A DNA stretch of 64,000 nt from NCBI GenBank assembly GCA_020284085.1, contig JACEVL010000430.1:124001-188000 (forward strand), written 5' to 3'. Position numbers and translations under genes: made by a program. The notes beneath the pieces are model-generated. The model had not been told where the DNA came from, did no database searches, and saw only the letters and a list, made by a program, of their open reading frames with translations. Below, piece after piece: positions 53,968 through 64,000 of the stretch (positions are counted from its first letter, which is position 1; each line of letters starts with the position of its first letter). Origin of the DNA: Aporrectodea caliginosa (taxonomy: Eukaryota; Annelida; Clitellata; Crassiclitellata; Lumbricidae).

Positions 53968-54117
53968 GTCCCTAGCGGCGGCCGTCGAGGGTGCGTAGCT
54001 TGCCGAGAGCGGCAATCCTCTTTGTCCCCTAATTGCCATCATGACTCGCCATCTATATCTCATGTTGGTCCATTTTGGCAAAGGCAGGCATCGCTTTTAG
54101 AGCTGCATGCATGTATG

Positions 54118-54690
54118 TCCTGGTATCCACGGAGATGGCCTGACGTTGGTTTCCATGGAGACGGCCTGACGTTGGTATCCACGGAGATGGCCTGACGTTG
54201 GTATCCATGGAGATGGCCTGGCGTTGGTATCCATGGAGATGGCCTGACGTTGGTTTCCATGGGGACGGCCTGACGTTGGTTTCCATGGAGACGGCCTGAC
54301 GTTGGTATCCATGTAGATGGCCTGACGTTGGTATCCATAGAGGCGGCCGGATGTTGGTAGCCATGGAGATGGCCTGAAGTTGGTATCCATAGAGGTGGCC
54401 TGACGTTGGTATCCATGGAGACGGCCTGACGTTGGTATCAATGGAGATGGCCTGACGTGAATATACATGGAGGTGGCCTGACGTTGGTATCCATGGAGAT
54501 GGCCTTACTTTGGTATCCATGGAAATGGCATGACGTTGGTGTCCATGGAGATGGTCTGACCTTTGTAACCATGGATATCGCGTGACAGTGGTCACCATCG
54601 AGATATCTGTACGTTATGATCCATGTAGATTCAGGGGCGTTGGTATCCATGGAGACGTCCATGACGTTGGTATCCATGGAGATGGACAAT
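54118..54690. repeat. 26-bp minisatellite (copy 2)
   Basis: Same unit and nearly the same length as 44578-45150, with private single-base variants (for example TGGTAGCCATGG near 54355). Confidence 0.92.
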
Positions 54691-54884
54691 TAGCTGACGA
54701 CTCAGCCGTTCAACCAGAAGAGAAAAGGCTGCGACGGGGAATGCCTGTGCTTCGACACCTGGCGTCGAGTTAGGTGATGAATGCAGTGCAACGACCTCTC
54801 GTGTTTGTCTTATAGGAAGGCGCAGACGGTTAAACTATACATGTATAGTTCAGCTCAAAGCTTTGTTTTCATTCTCTCAGTGTT

Positions 54885-57075
54885 TCTGCATACACATACA
54901 TACATACATGCTTGCATACGCACACATGCATGCAGGCATACATACATACAACCATACATACATACATACACATACGTACATGCAGATGCCTCTGATTGGT
55001 GTGCACTGCGAGAGGCGCTATATAAATTGATAGATACACTACAATACAATGCATACATGCATATATATATAAATGTGCAAGCGTACATACACCGCATGCA
55101 TACAAGCGCGCGTGCATATACATATATATATGATTGTTATATGTACCATATATTTCAATGGCTAATCCAGAAGGGGCATTTGAGTTTTGGTCCACATCAC
55201 TGAGTAGTTGCCCCCAACCGTCCCGTTTGGACGAAAGTTGAGATTTATATGCGATATAAAAATGAGACATAGAACATAGAAGTCGAGAATAAAGAGACAG
55301 ACAGATAGAAAGACAGACAGACAGACAGACAAAGGGAGGGAGGAAGGTAGATGGAGAGGGAGAGAAAAGGAGAGAGAGAAAGAGAGACGATACTGATACC
55401 AGGCGAAAGAGGCGTATAACTGAGACAGGTAATCAGAAATTACCCTCTCCAGAAATTACCTTTTCTCCCCTTTCACAAGCTTCTGCTCCGCCATTTTATA
55501 TATATATTATATATATTATGTATGTATGTATGTATATATCTGCCTGGTTGTATATATGTATATTTATGAATAGCCTTGCTTCTTCTTGTTTAGAATAGTC
55601 TGTCCATCCGCCAAGTTTAAATCAAAGCATCGACTTCTGTCTTGCCCTTTCACGACTTGATCTGCAATTGATTCGCTGTGCTCTTGAAATCGCCTCAAAT
55701 GTCCGGTTTTTGCAAGCAACAGACAGACAGACAGACAGACTGTCACAGACAGACATACGGACACAAACGCAGAAATTATATCAAAGGCGTGTGCGTTCAT
55801 GCAGGTTGAACCCTTTCGTGCGCACTCTTGGGTTACTAATAATACCAAAATCATTTTTGCTCAGTCTACTGCAAATTGTGTTTGTGGGTGAAAGGTTTGT
55901 CAAACGTCTCTTTCGCGTCGCCCAGTAACATCGTTGTTTGACAAATGGTAAGGTAAATGGTGAGATGGTAAGACCGTTCTTTACATGCATTCAATCAATC
56001 AATCAGTTTATTGCAACCATGATACAAGTACATTGTTTTTGTAGGTTTAATAGAGGTTAGCTTTGTGCGAAAGCGATGCAATTGTGGAGAGGCGTGACTT
56101 TGGTCTAGACAGTTGGTGGTTGTTAAATTTCTCATTGCTTCCATTTCGCGACTGTTAATGAGTAATTACAATGGCGTCGTTGATCTAGGTGGTTATCATC
56201 ATTGTGATGATGGTCGGTAATTGTTTTGAGTCTTGAGGACTTCCTCCAAGAAAATAATAATGGGCTAAACAATGGGTAGACTATGAAAGGTGAGTGGTAT
56301 GATACCATACCCCGCAGTCCTAAAAGTGGGATTACTAGCACCGGGTGTGCCCCTCGCCCCCGTAATTTACGCCTATGCATTTGTGACAACGTATGGTGGA
56401 TGAATACATTATTATGTACCGGTACCGAGTGTTTCGGTGTCAATGTTAAACTCTCGCCAACTAGCGAATGCTTTATATGTAACTAGTTCGGTGCGGAGTT
56501 TTGGCTTAGATGCTAGGTTAAACCTAACAAGTGTTATTGTTAAATCTTCAGAAAAATAGTAAAGTTGTGGAGAGTTTGTTTAAATCTTCATGAACATTTC
56601 AAACCGTTGACGGCGTAGATGGTTTGTTAAATGTTCATGAAAATCGCCTCACCGACAGTTTTTCAACACTGAAATGTTGTCTTTCAGATCAGTTTTACGC
56701 AGTACCGTAATGACACTTTTGAAATTTAGCATCCATCAAATATCTATAACAGTGTATTGAGATTTTAAAGACGCAATCGTTGTTAGTTTGTACCATAGAT
56801 AAGGTTTGTACTGAAGACGTTTAAAAAGTTGTGTGGTAAAGCGCAATAACAACTATCTTAAAAGATTAATGATCTTTGAGTTGTTGCATGATGGCGTCTC
56901 GTAAACTTGAGTATCATTCGATTAAATTGTCAATTCGTGCATTTTAAATACAGGTTATGATAAATATTTGTTTGACAAGATTATACTGAGTTATTAATCG
57001 CTAGAGAATTTATGTGTAAAGAAATCTATTCGTTCAGAAACTGTGATTTTGACTTTGTAAGTCTCGAAGACTTTG
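54885..57075. other. Copy-2 counterpart of 45345-47533; no gene seen
   Basis: Contains the (CATA)n patch and retroelement 3' end (54885-55035), the GACA/GAGA region (55290-55390), the TA patch (55500-55560) and the (TCAA)n segment (55990-56010). A small block near 56330-56355 differs from copy 1. Confidence 0.6.
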
Positions 57076-57082
57076 TCATAGG

Positions 57083-57263
57083 CAGGGATGGGCAAATTAC
57101 TTGGAAAAATTTAATTGAATTATAAATTACAAATTAATTTGGGACATTAAAATTAATGTAATTTCAAATTACAAAATAACAAATTAGCCTACAAATTGTG
57201 CAATTTCAAGTAAATTCAATTACGTAATTTTAATTACGTAATTTCAATTACTGCCCATCCCTG
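57083..57263. mobile_element. hAT-type MITE, 181 bp (copy 2)
   Basis: Same ends and flanks as 47542-47722, so the insertion predates the duplication. Confidence 0.87.
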
Positions 57264-57452
57264 GTCAGAGGCCTATCTGTGAGCCAAACCGGCAACTGTT
57301 AAATCCTTGAAAAGTTGACCTGTCTACCTCTTTAGGTGTTCTGATTTTCCGCAGGTTTTATTTTCTAATCAAGTCAACGATGCTTTAGTATTCACAAGAA
57401 ATCGTATTGAAATGATGTCTTGAATTTATGAATTATACTGTGAAACCATATA

Positions 57453-59064
57453 TAGGGTAGGATGGGGTTAGTTGGTCATAGGGGTTTGTTGGTCACCCCC
57501 TTCCAACGTCTCAGTTGCTTGTATAAACTTCTTACTGTCTAGCACAACTCGTTGCCAACGTTAAATTAAGTATTCTAACCATTATCTATTCTATGCTGGA
57601 GGTCAAGGACACTTGTGTTGTTGACGAGAAAATTTTACCGCTGAAACCGAAATATTTCGGATTTCAAACATTTCTTTCTCGCTTGAAAACTACGCGTGCG
57701 ATCCCAAATCGGTTTTAGTATGCTAGATAGTTTTTTTATACTGATTCTAATGCATATAATTTCATTTTGATCGACTGAATCGTTTTTTAGATATTTGAGA
57801 AATACTAAAATCACACCCTACGGGGTTAGTTGGACAGCCTATGCATGGGGTTTGTTGGTCCACCGGTGTTCATTATGGGGTTTGTTGGTCCTTGGGGGTT
57901 TAGACCCCTAGGCCTACTTGGTTCTATAAATTAGCCTAATGAACCTGCTTTTGTTGAGTTTGAGTTTATATTAGGCCTACAATAATCTGATCCAACGCCT
58001 TCTATCAACCCTCCTCTGAGCACGTCTGGACCGGGAGATCCAACGCCTTCTATCAACCCTCCTCTGAGCACGTCTGGACCGGGAGATCCAACGCCTTCTA
58101 TCAACCTTCCTGAACTTAACAGTCATTCCTCCATCTTGTCGACCACTCCGTCATCACTCATTCCTCTATCTTGCCAGCCCAGCACCAGCAGAACCGGTCA
58201 CACACCGCCTCACATCGTGCGCCCATGTCCAAAGGCTCCGCCAAGAAAACTGGAAACAAACAAGAGAAAGAGAGGAGAAACCCAGATATTTACAGATACA
58301 CCAGTTAAGAATCGACTCCTGGCCTTGCAAAATCAAAGAAAGGTTGCAAGGAAAATTGACAGGCCTAAAGTTGGGAGTGGTGTCAGTGCACGGAAAGATG
58401 TCAAGATCGGGAAAGCCAGAAAGGGTGCGATGGTAGGCCTACGTATGGGTGACAAGACGATGACAAGAAAGACTAAAATCATAGTGCCCGCTAGGAAGCA
58501 ACTGAAACTGTCGGAGTTTGGAAGCAACAGCCGGAAGTCAGGAGTGGCGAATGAAAACGACGAATGTTTCTATTGCAATGAGCCGAGCGCTGAATCCATT
58601 GACGGCTGGATTCGATGCTACATCTGTTTACGCTGGGCGCATGATGCATGCGCTGGTGTAGAAGATGATGACGATGATTTCACCTGTGAGTTTTGCCGCT
58701 AGCCCGGAAGTAAATACTAGCCTATGCCTATGACTAAGTTGGGCCTGTGCGAACCAAAAACTAGGCTATATGCATTCTAGATAGTTCAATTGCAACAACC
58801 TCTAGGTCTGTAACATTAAGACCAACAAACCCCATACGATGGACCAACAAACCCCGCAATGGGGTTAGTTGGTTTTTTCTAAGGGGGTGCATTTTGGGCT
58901 TAATTCTCCAAATTTATGTTGAGCACTGTAACAATTATATGTCAACAATTGATCCTGACATGTTACCACACAATGTTAAAATGTTTGTTTGTTAATAAAT
59001 TTAAAGCTAACTGTGAAATGAGCTATTTTGTGAAAAGTGGACCAACTAACCCCACCCTACCCTA
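57453..59064 (+). mobile_element. Pogo/Tc1-like DNA transposon (copy 2)
   Basis: The TA-flanked ends and subterminal GGGGTTTGTTGGTC words are as in copy 1. The right inverted repeat here reads CTAACCCCACCCTACCCTA, a better match to the left end than in copy 1. Confidence 0.85.
57986..58702 (+). CDS. Pogo-like transposase C-terminal part with zinc finger (copy 2)
   Basis: The frame and C4HC3 finger are as at 48446-49162, ending with TAG at 58700-58702. The second 16-residue repeat here ends SGPG, where copy 1 has SGTG, and ARKID replaces AREID. It has no ATG at the start and no DDE domain. Confidence 0.75.
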   Translation, partial: SDPTPSINPPLSTSGPGDPTPSINPPLSTSGPGDPTPSINLPELNSHSSILSTTPSSLIPLSCQPSTSRTGHTPPHIVRPCPKAPPRKLETNKRKRGETQIFTDTPVKNRLLALQNQRKVARKIDRPKVGSGVSARKDVKIGKARKGAMVGLRMGDKTMTRKTKIIVPARKQLKLSEFGSNSRKSGVANENDECFYCNEPSAESIDGWIRCYICLRWAHDACAGVEDDDDDFTCEFCR

Positions 59065-59453
59065 TAACATCGCACAACCTCACCCTCTCCGATTAAGACT
59101 CGATTAACTTTATCCCACGAATATATGTTACATAGAAACATGTAGGCCTACCAACAAACTCGACGGAGTCTCGACCATAGGCCTTATAAGTATAGCCATA
59201 CTGTCAATTGTTACTGTTCACCTACAGCGTTTTATCTGTTGTTTTTGGGAAATGTACGAATATAAGCTTACATAGGCCTACATACACGTAATAAAAGGGA
59301 GAAAACGACTATTGATTTTTCATTGCACATCCAACTGATGAATTAAGACGTCGTTCACTTCGACAGACAATTCGTGAACGTGGCGACAGATGTGCGCGAA
59401 AGTATGTTGCAGGTAATTAGGCCTATAGTAATTTAAAAGTGCAAACAGTTTCA

Positions 59454-61290
59454 CCGTAAAGATGGTCCACTTTCATCACTGATTATAAGTGAACGAACTT
59501 AGCAGAAGTAGCGGAAACGTCTAACAAGTTCGTGCGCTGTAATAGCTAGTCCCTATTGGCGGCATTGTATATAGCCTATACTTGCTATACTTGAACGTAG
59601 GCTGTAAGCTTAGGTTGTCTGTGGTGATGTGACGCATGCGAAAAATGTTTTCATTGTTTGTCGCGTGCCATTAGAAGAGCCAGATGGTTGAGCTCTATAA
59701 CAAAGAGACTGTGAAACTGAGCGTTCTGCATTCGTGTGTTAAGACTGTTTAATTTTTAGCATGTCATCTAAGGTCGGTCGGCAGTTTGCTTTTATTTCTC
59801 CTCACCTGATGGTGGACTTTCAACCATAGGCTAGTCGTTCCGTTGCCAGCTTGGATTTCTGCTTCCATGCGAAATAGGGTTTCGTGAATATTTAAAGTTT
59901 AATGAAAGAATTTGAAGTTGAACATCAGGACTTATGTGGACCTTCAGCTCACTGCTATTACATAGGACTATGTTGGTGAGTTGTATCCGTTTGTCTCCGC
60001 ATTTGATTACATGTAGTAGGCCTACTAAAAGTAGGCTATAGGTCTGTCATATTCACAGTCTAAAGTGACACAGTTGTCACAGTAATGTAATTAATATAGG
60101 CCTAGGCCTATACTAAGATGCGTGAACGTTTGGTCTACCTCTCTGACTGCATGGTTAGCTGCGATGAACGCTGGCGCTACCTGCCGAGTAATATGGGAAG
60201 AAACATGTTCTGAAAGGCGCCCTGCTGGAAAAGAGTTTTCAACAAAGGGACCGTTTTATGCTTTCATGGTGCGTAGCTATCTGGAGCAACGGCTAACTAT
60301 ATAGAACCTCGTCCCCAGCAGTAATAGGATTGTAGCTAAACTGTAACCTAATTGCTACACCTATACTTAATAGGCCTACTATACAGTTATACTTAATAGG
60401 CCTACTGAACACTTCTGTTGCGTCTTGGAAGCATTGACGTCGATGGGTTCTGGTCATTTAAAGGACATTTTCCACTCGTTAGGCGAGGATGTGCTTACTC
60501 AGCTTAGGCCTACATTTGCTTAATTATAAGTAAACTTAATAATTGTCACTCCCCATCATCGTCTGCCTCGGGCCGCTCTGTCTATCACCCCTCAGACTTT
60601 CCTCTCTCTATCACCCCCTCAGACTTTCCTCTCAAAGTTAGTCTCACCTCTTCAAACCTTCCTATTCTGACTCATCGTATCCTGACCACGGGTCTGCCAA
60701 TTTTCCTCCATCTAAACGAAACCTCGCCTCAGCATCTCCTACACCTCTGGTCTCTGGCAACCGGACTTACCTGGGTCTTCACACTCTCTGGACGTTTGTC
60801 CAGAGAATGGTCAAATGAAGATCCTCTGATTCGACTCTGCCCTCGTCAATAAGCTGGTGCCCTGCGCTTAGCTTTAAGTGGGCTTTAGACATTTGGAGTT
60901 TATGAATAGTTTACGATTCTCCGGAGACAATTTGACAAGACATGAACTACGACTTGATGACAGCTATATAATCATAGGCCTACTAATAATATTTATTCTT
61001 TAATGAAGCGCCTGACAAACGCACTGCGCTGCACATGTAGGCCTAGCCGCCTACAAGTCATGACGACCAAACAATTCACAACACAAATCACAGAAGACAT
61101 AACTAAACAAAGTTTCAGCCATGCAAGGCGTATAATTATTTGATGAGTAGTCTCCTTATACGGGCGAGGTATATCGATGCCTGTGACTGCTCTTTACTAG
61201 CGTACCACAGAACACCAGAGAACAAAAGAATGAGTTCATATTTAGGCCACTGATGCGGGAATAATTGGAAAGTATAGGTGGGGTTGGTAG
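59454..61290. other. Unique sequence; no gene recognised
   Basis: AT-rich with many TAGGCCTA words. The 60-codon ORF at 60122-60304 has no known domain. C/T-rich sequence with a repeated CCTCAGACTTTCCTCTC lies at 60585-60640. Confidence 0.5.
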
Positions 61291-61294
61291 TTTC

Positions 61295-61370
61295 AATTTA
61301 ACGAGACAAAGATCATTAGCCTCCTTCATCCAGGCTTGGGACTGGCACAGTGTCGGAGTTTGTGACGTTT
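61295..61370 (-). repeat. GAGGGCGACGCT-family copy
   Basis: GTAGTTTCAATTTAACGAGA, then CATTAGCCTCCTTCATCCAG, then GGGACTGGCACAGTGTC match the copy at 43553-43650. Confidence 0.6.
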
Positions 61371-61476
61371 GGCCTCGATAGTGGCTTAGGACCAACGACC
61401 TGTTGTTAACTTAGGATGTGACACGTCATTTGACAGCGTGTAGAATCCAACGCTAATTATAACAGATGTCTCTGGT

Positions 61477-61914
61477 CAGTGCGACCACTCCTTGGGATTT
61501 TCCCCAAGATCTTGTGAATTTAGGGTCCGACTAGGAATCTTGGGATTTTGTATAGCAATCTTGGGATGTTTCTAAGGTATGCAGAATAGTTTTTACAGTA
61601 CTTTCCAACAGTGGCAGGCTGGCAGCGAATCAGATTAGAAAAACTTGCTCAGCGGGTCTGTCTGAAAGACGTTTATTATTAATATTGTAACTTGTAAACA
61701 TTAAATTTGGTTAATTCAATGTTATGCTCCGGTTTTTCTTTGCCAGTTCTTAGCTCTGTATTGTTGTGAATAATTGCGATTGTTAAAATGTATTTCATAT
61801 TCATCACAACTTTTTCCTTTTCAGTGACGGGATTTTTGTGTATCTCTTGGCCAATCTTGGGATTTTTCTGGCAAGATCTTGGGATTTCAGAAAATGAAGA
61901 GTGGTCGCACTCGC
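61477..61914. mobile_element. hAT-like element, ~438 bp
   Basis: The left end CAGTGCGACCACTCCTTGGG and the right end GAGTGGTCGCACTCGC are inverted repeats. TTGGGATTTT and AAGATCTTG words recur near both ends. Flanks TCTCTGGT and ACTCTGGT match 7 of 8. No transposase ORF. Confidence 0.7.
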
Positions 61915-62414
61915 ACTCTGGTAGAATCTATATAAAAATGTGTAATCTCTGCTGAATCAGGTCGAAAATATGGCGTTTTGTCGTTAAAATAATGTTTTCT
62001 CTATATTTTGATTTACAAATATCACGGTGAGCGTGTAGGAGTTATTTTGTAATATATTTAGTAATCAAAAGTATCGGAATTCAATTTGAGACTAAGGAAG
62101 GCTGTTATTTGTAATGTTAGGCTTCTGTGTTAATGAGAAACAGCCGTGAGGTAAGTAAGTAAGTGTGAACCGGGTTGACATATCTGAAATCCAGACTCGG
62201 TTATGTCCTGCGTATTTCACCCCGACTGTTCAACTAGGTGGACTGGGTATTAGGGGTCGTTGAACATGTTGTTTTAAACGTCGTGATATTAGTCTTACTC
62301 GAATACTTTGTGTTCTCAGATCTCCCTAGGGCCTAGGGTGACCAGATTTCTTTCTGCCATTCCGGGACACCACAGTAGGGGCCTACTTCCAGTGTAGCTC
62401 AAATTCAGTTAGGG

Positions 62415-62695
62415 TAAAGTCAATCCAACTTCTTGGCCAGAATCCTTTCATCAATCTAGCTTCCATTAGGCAAGAATTCGTTTAATCAATCCAGCTTCTA
62501 TTTAAGCAGGAATTATTTTTCATCAGTACAACTTTTATTTAATTAAGAATTATTTTTCATCAATCCAGCTTCTGTTTAAGCAAGATTCTTTCCATCAGGC
62601 TCACTTCTATTTAAGCAAAAATCATTTTAATCAATCCGACCTCTATTTAGCACGAATTCTTTTCATCAATCCAACTTGTATAAATTTGACCAATG
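62415..62695. repeat. Degenerate ~43-bp tandem repeat
   Basis: Units of the form CATCAATCCAGCTTCTATTT followed by AAGCAAGAATTCTTT recur about six times with substitutions and small indels. Confidence 0.75.
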
Positions 62696-63140
62696 CTGAA
62701 ACCCATGCAATGGCCAATAATTAAAATGCTAAAATACACTTTCACCGTATTTGTAAGATTTTAGACCCAAATTAAGCATTTTTTTAATTAGAAAGAAAAC
62801 GAGCCATATGTATATAAGCCTCGATACTTGATAAATTGATTGGTTATGGTCTCAATCATGTTCATTACTGTTTTTTGGCATAGTTGTGATTAACAAATTG
62901 GTAACATGAAAAATGAAATGTTCAGTAGACTAGATAGACTACAAAATTGCCCATTGACTCTGATTCTGAACCTGAACAATTGTCAATATCACTCATTACT
63001 TTTAAATTTGTTTCAACTTTAAATCAGTTTAAATCTTTGTTTATGCTGATTTATTTAATAAAACTGAAACTCAAATTTAATGGCATTGAATGGAAAACAG
63101 CAAGAATCAAAAATAACTCTAAATTCATGAAGGAAAATTT
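62696..63140. other. No gene seen; AT-rich
   Basis: A 66-codon ORF (62947-63147) of AT-rich composition (Lys, Phe, Leu, Asn) has no domain and no splice context. Confidence 0.4.
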
Positions 63141-63144
63141 CAGA

Positions 63145-63312
63145 TGATGATGACTAAGCATCTGGCCATAGGTCACCTGTATGCCGATGATGTCCAAAAC
63201 TTTGTGCATGGCCCTCCTTCAGAGCAACTCGCTCTTGTGGGATCTGTTGACTCTCTGTCTCACGTCTGTGACAACTTGGTTATTCAGAATAAACTAATAT
63301 TGATTGATTGAT
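63145..63312 (+). pseudogene. LINE reverse transcriptase scrap with YADD box
   Basis: One frame reads GHLYADDVQNFVHGPPSEQL and ALVGSVDSLSHVCDNLVI, the catalytic YADD region of a CR1-like LINE. It ends in a GATTGATTGATTG tail. It is too short to be functional. Confidence 0.75.
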
Positions 63313-63401
63313 TGATTTCCAGCATGATAGATAAAGCCAACAATGCAAAGTTATTAGTAACTTCTGTAGCGCCTGTGTATCATGCACAAAGCATCAACAG
63401 A

Positions 63402-63583
63402 CAGTGGTGTAACGAGGGGCAGAGGGGGAACAGCCCCAGGGCGCAGCACAAGGAGGCGCAAAATTAGCTTTTAGTGGTACACAGTACTATGACAAGAACA
63501 ATTTAAAAAGCCAACAAGAAAATTAAAAGGGGTGCAGTCGTCAAATCTTGCCCCGGGCGCTGAAACCCTTCGTTACGCCACTG
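63402..63583. mobile_element. hAT-type MITE, 182 bp
   Basis: Perfect 8-bp TSD TCAACAGA (63394-63401 and 63584-63591). Ends are CAGTGGTGTAACGAGGGG and CCTTCGTTACGCCACTG, inverted repeats with GGGGCAG/CCCGGGCG patches just inside. Non-coding. Confidence 0.92.
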
Positions 63584-63882
63584 TCAACAGATGACACAAA
63601 GAAGTAACAGAAAGCTCCTCCTGGTATTTTGTGGTACCAAATTTTTTTGCAAATGCATTGCATTTCGGTAGAAAATTGTACGACAAGGATGTAATTCTTC
63701 TTTGGTAACTAACTGTTAGAGCACAGATAATATTTGCTATCTCAACCCATTTAATAACTAACTGCCAGAGCTGAGACAATTTTTCCTAGCTGTTACCTGT
63801 TACAAGTTGTGACCTGTCAGCTTGATGTTGAGATGAAACGAAATTTATTGATTGATTGATTGAAAGAGTTGTTACGTTACAG

Positions 63883-64000
63883 ATGACAAGACGCTTTGAA
63901 CAATGTCTGAGCATCAGCCGAAAAAAGATTCTCTTCGGCATCGCTCTCGGTTACGTCTTGGCATTCCTCGTCGTACAGCATCGTTACGGCTGGTCTTTCG
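63883..64000 (+). CDS. First coding exon of a type II membrane protein (partial)
   Basis: ATG at 63883 directly follows GTTGTTACGTTACAG, which looks like a splice acceptor, so the start codon may open the first coding exon after a 5' UTR intron. The visible 39 residues begin MTRRFEQCLSISRKK. A hydrophobic stretch ILFGIALGYVLAFLVVQ and then HRYGWSF follow. A short basic N-terminus and a single ~17-20 residue helix are what Golgi glycosyltransferases and sulfotransferases of type II topology have, but no catalytic sequence is in the window. The exon runs off the end. Enzyme identity cannot be assigned. The gene is on the same strand as the receptor. Confidence 0.6.
   Translation, partial: MTRRFEQCLSISRKKILFGIALGYVLAFLVVQHRYGWSF

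Larger units (their letters stand above)
49896..59453. repeat. Large direct repeat, copy 2 (~9.55 kb)
   Basis: This is the direct counterpart of 40083-49892, ending at GTGCAAACAGTTTCACCG near 59454, after which the sequence is unique. It starts immediately where copy 1 ends, with no spacer, so the arrangement is a head-to-tail tandem. Confidence 0.93.

Overview
This is non-coding-rich genomic DNA from an animal, most likely a marine deuterostome such as an echinoderm. The basis is spliced exons with consensus acceptors, a sea-urchin-egg-lectin (SUEL) domain, and very dense simple repeats, minisatellites, CR1/L2-like LINE fragments, tRNA-derived SINEs and hAT, PIF/Harbinger and pogo-like DNA transposons. 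The species cannot be named from the sequence. Long ORFs at 4.1-5.8, 34.6-36.6, 19.6-20.2 and 33.8-34.2 kb are tandem repeats without stop codons, not genes.

One multi-exon host gene is clear on the + strand. Its visible exons encode a SUEL lectin domain (20443-20727), a CUB domain (26520-26915), a CCP/Sushi-like module (38604-38780), a transmembrane segment (41852-41933) and a roughly 239-residue cytoplasmic tail ending at the stop 44425-44427. Intron phases agree throughout (1-1, 1-1, 1-1, 1-2, 2-stop). The five exons join into one open frame of 554 codons including the stop, counting one nucleotide from an unseen upstream exon. The product is predicted to be a type I membrane receptor or lectin. 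The first exon(s), with signal peptide, were not found.

From about 40.08 to 59.45 kb the last two exons and their surroundings occur twice in direct orientation, offset by about 9.54 kb over most of their length. Copy 2 has TM and tail exons at 51401-51482 and 53244-53967. Either this is a recent tandem duplication giving interchangeable terminal exons, or two divergent haplotypes were assembled head to tail. A hAT element with a perfect 8-bp target duplication is in copy 1 only; copy 2 has the empty site.

Layout: 1-3 kb satellite, polypurine tract and dispersed repeats; 3-8 kb minisatellites and microsatellites; 8-16.5 kb several decayed LINE fragments and palindromic repeats; 17.4-18.5 kb hAT MITEs, tRNA-SINEs and a hairpin; 19.7-20.2 kb CATA repeat; 20.4-44.4 kb the receptor gene, whose introns hold a 28-bp minisatellite, a ~1-kb composite array, a PIF-like MITE, a 1.6-kb hAT element and a 1.8-kb 22/23-bp minisatellite; 44.4-59.4 kb the 3' region, the pogo-like elements and the second copy; 59.5-63.8 kb largely unique sequence with two hAT elements and a LINE scrap; 63883 to the end, the first coding exon of another gene encoding a type II signal anchor.
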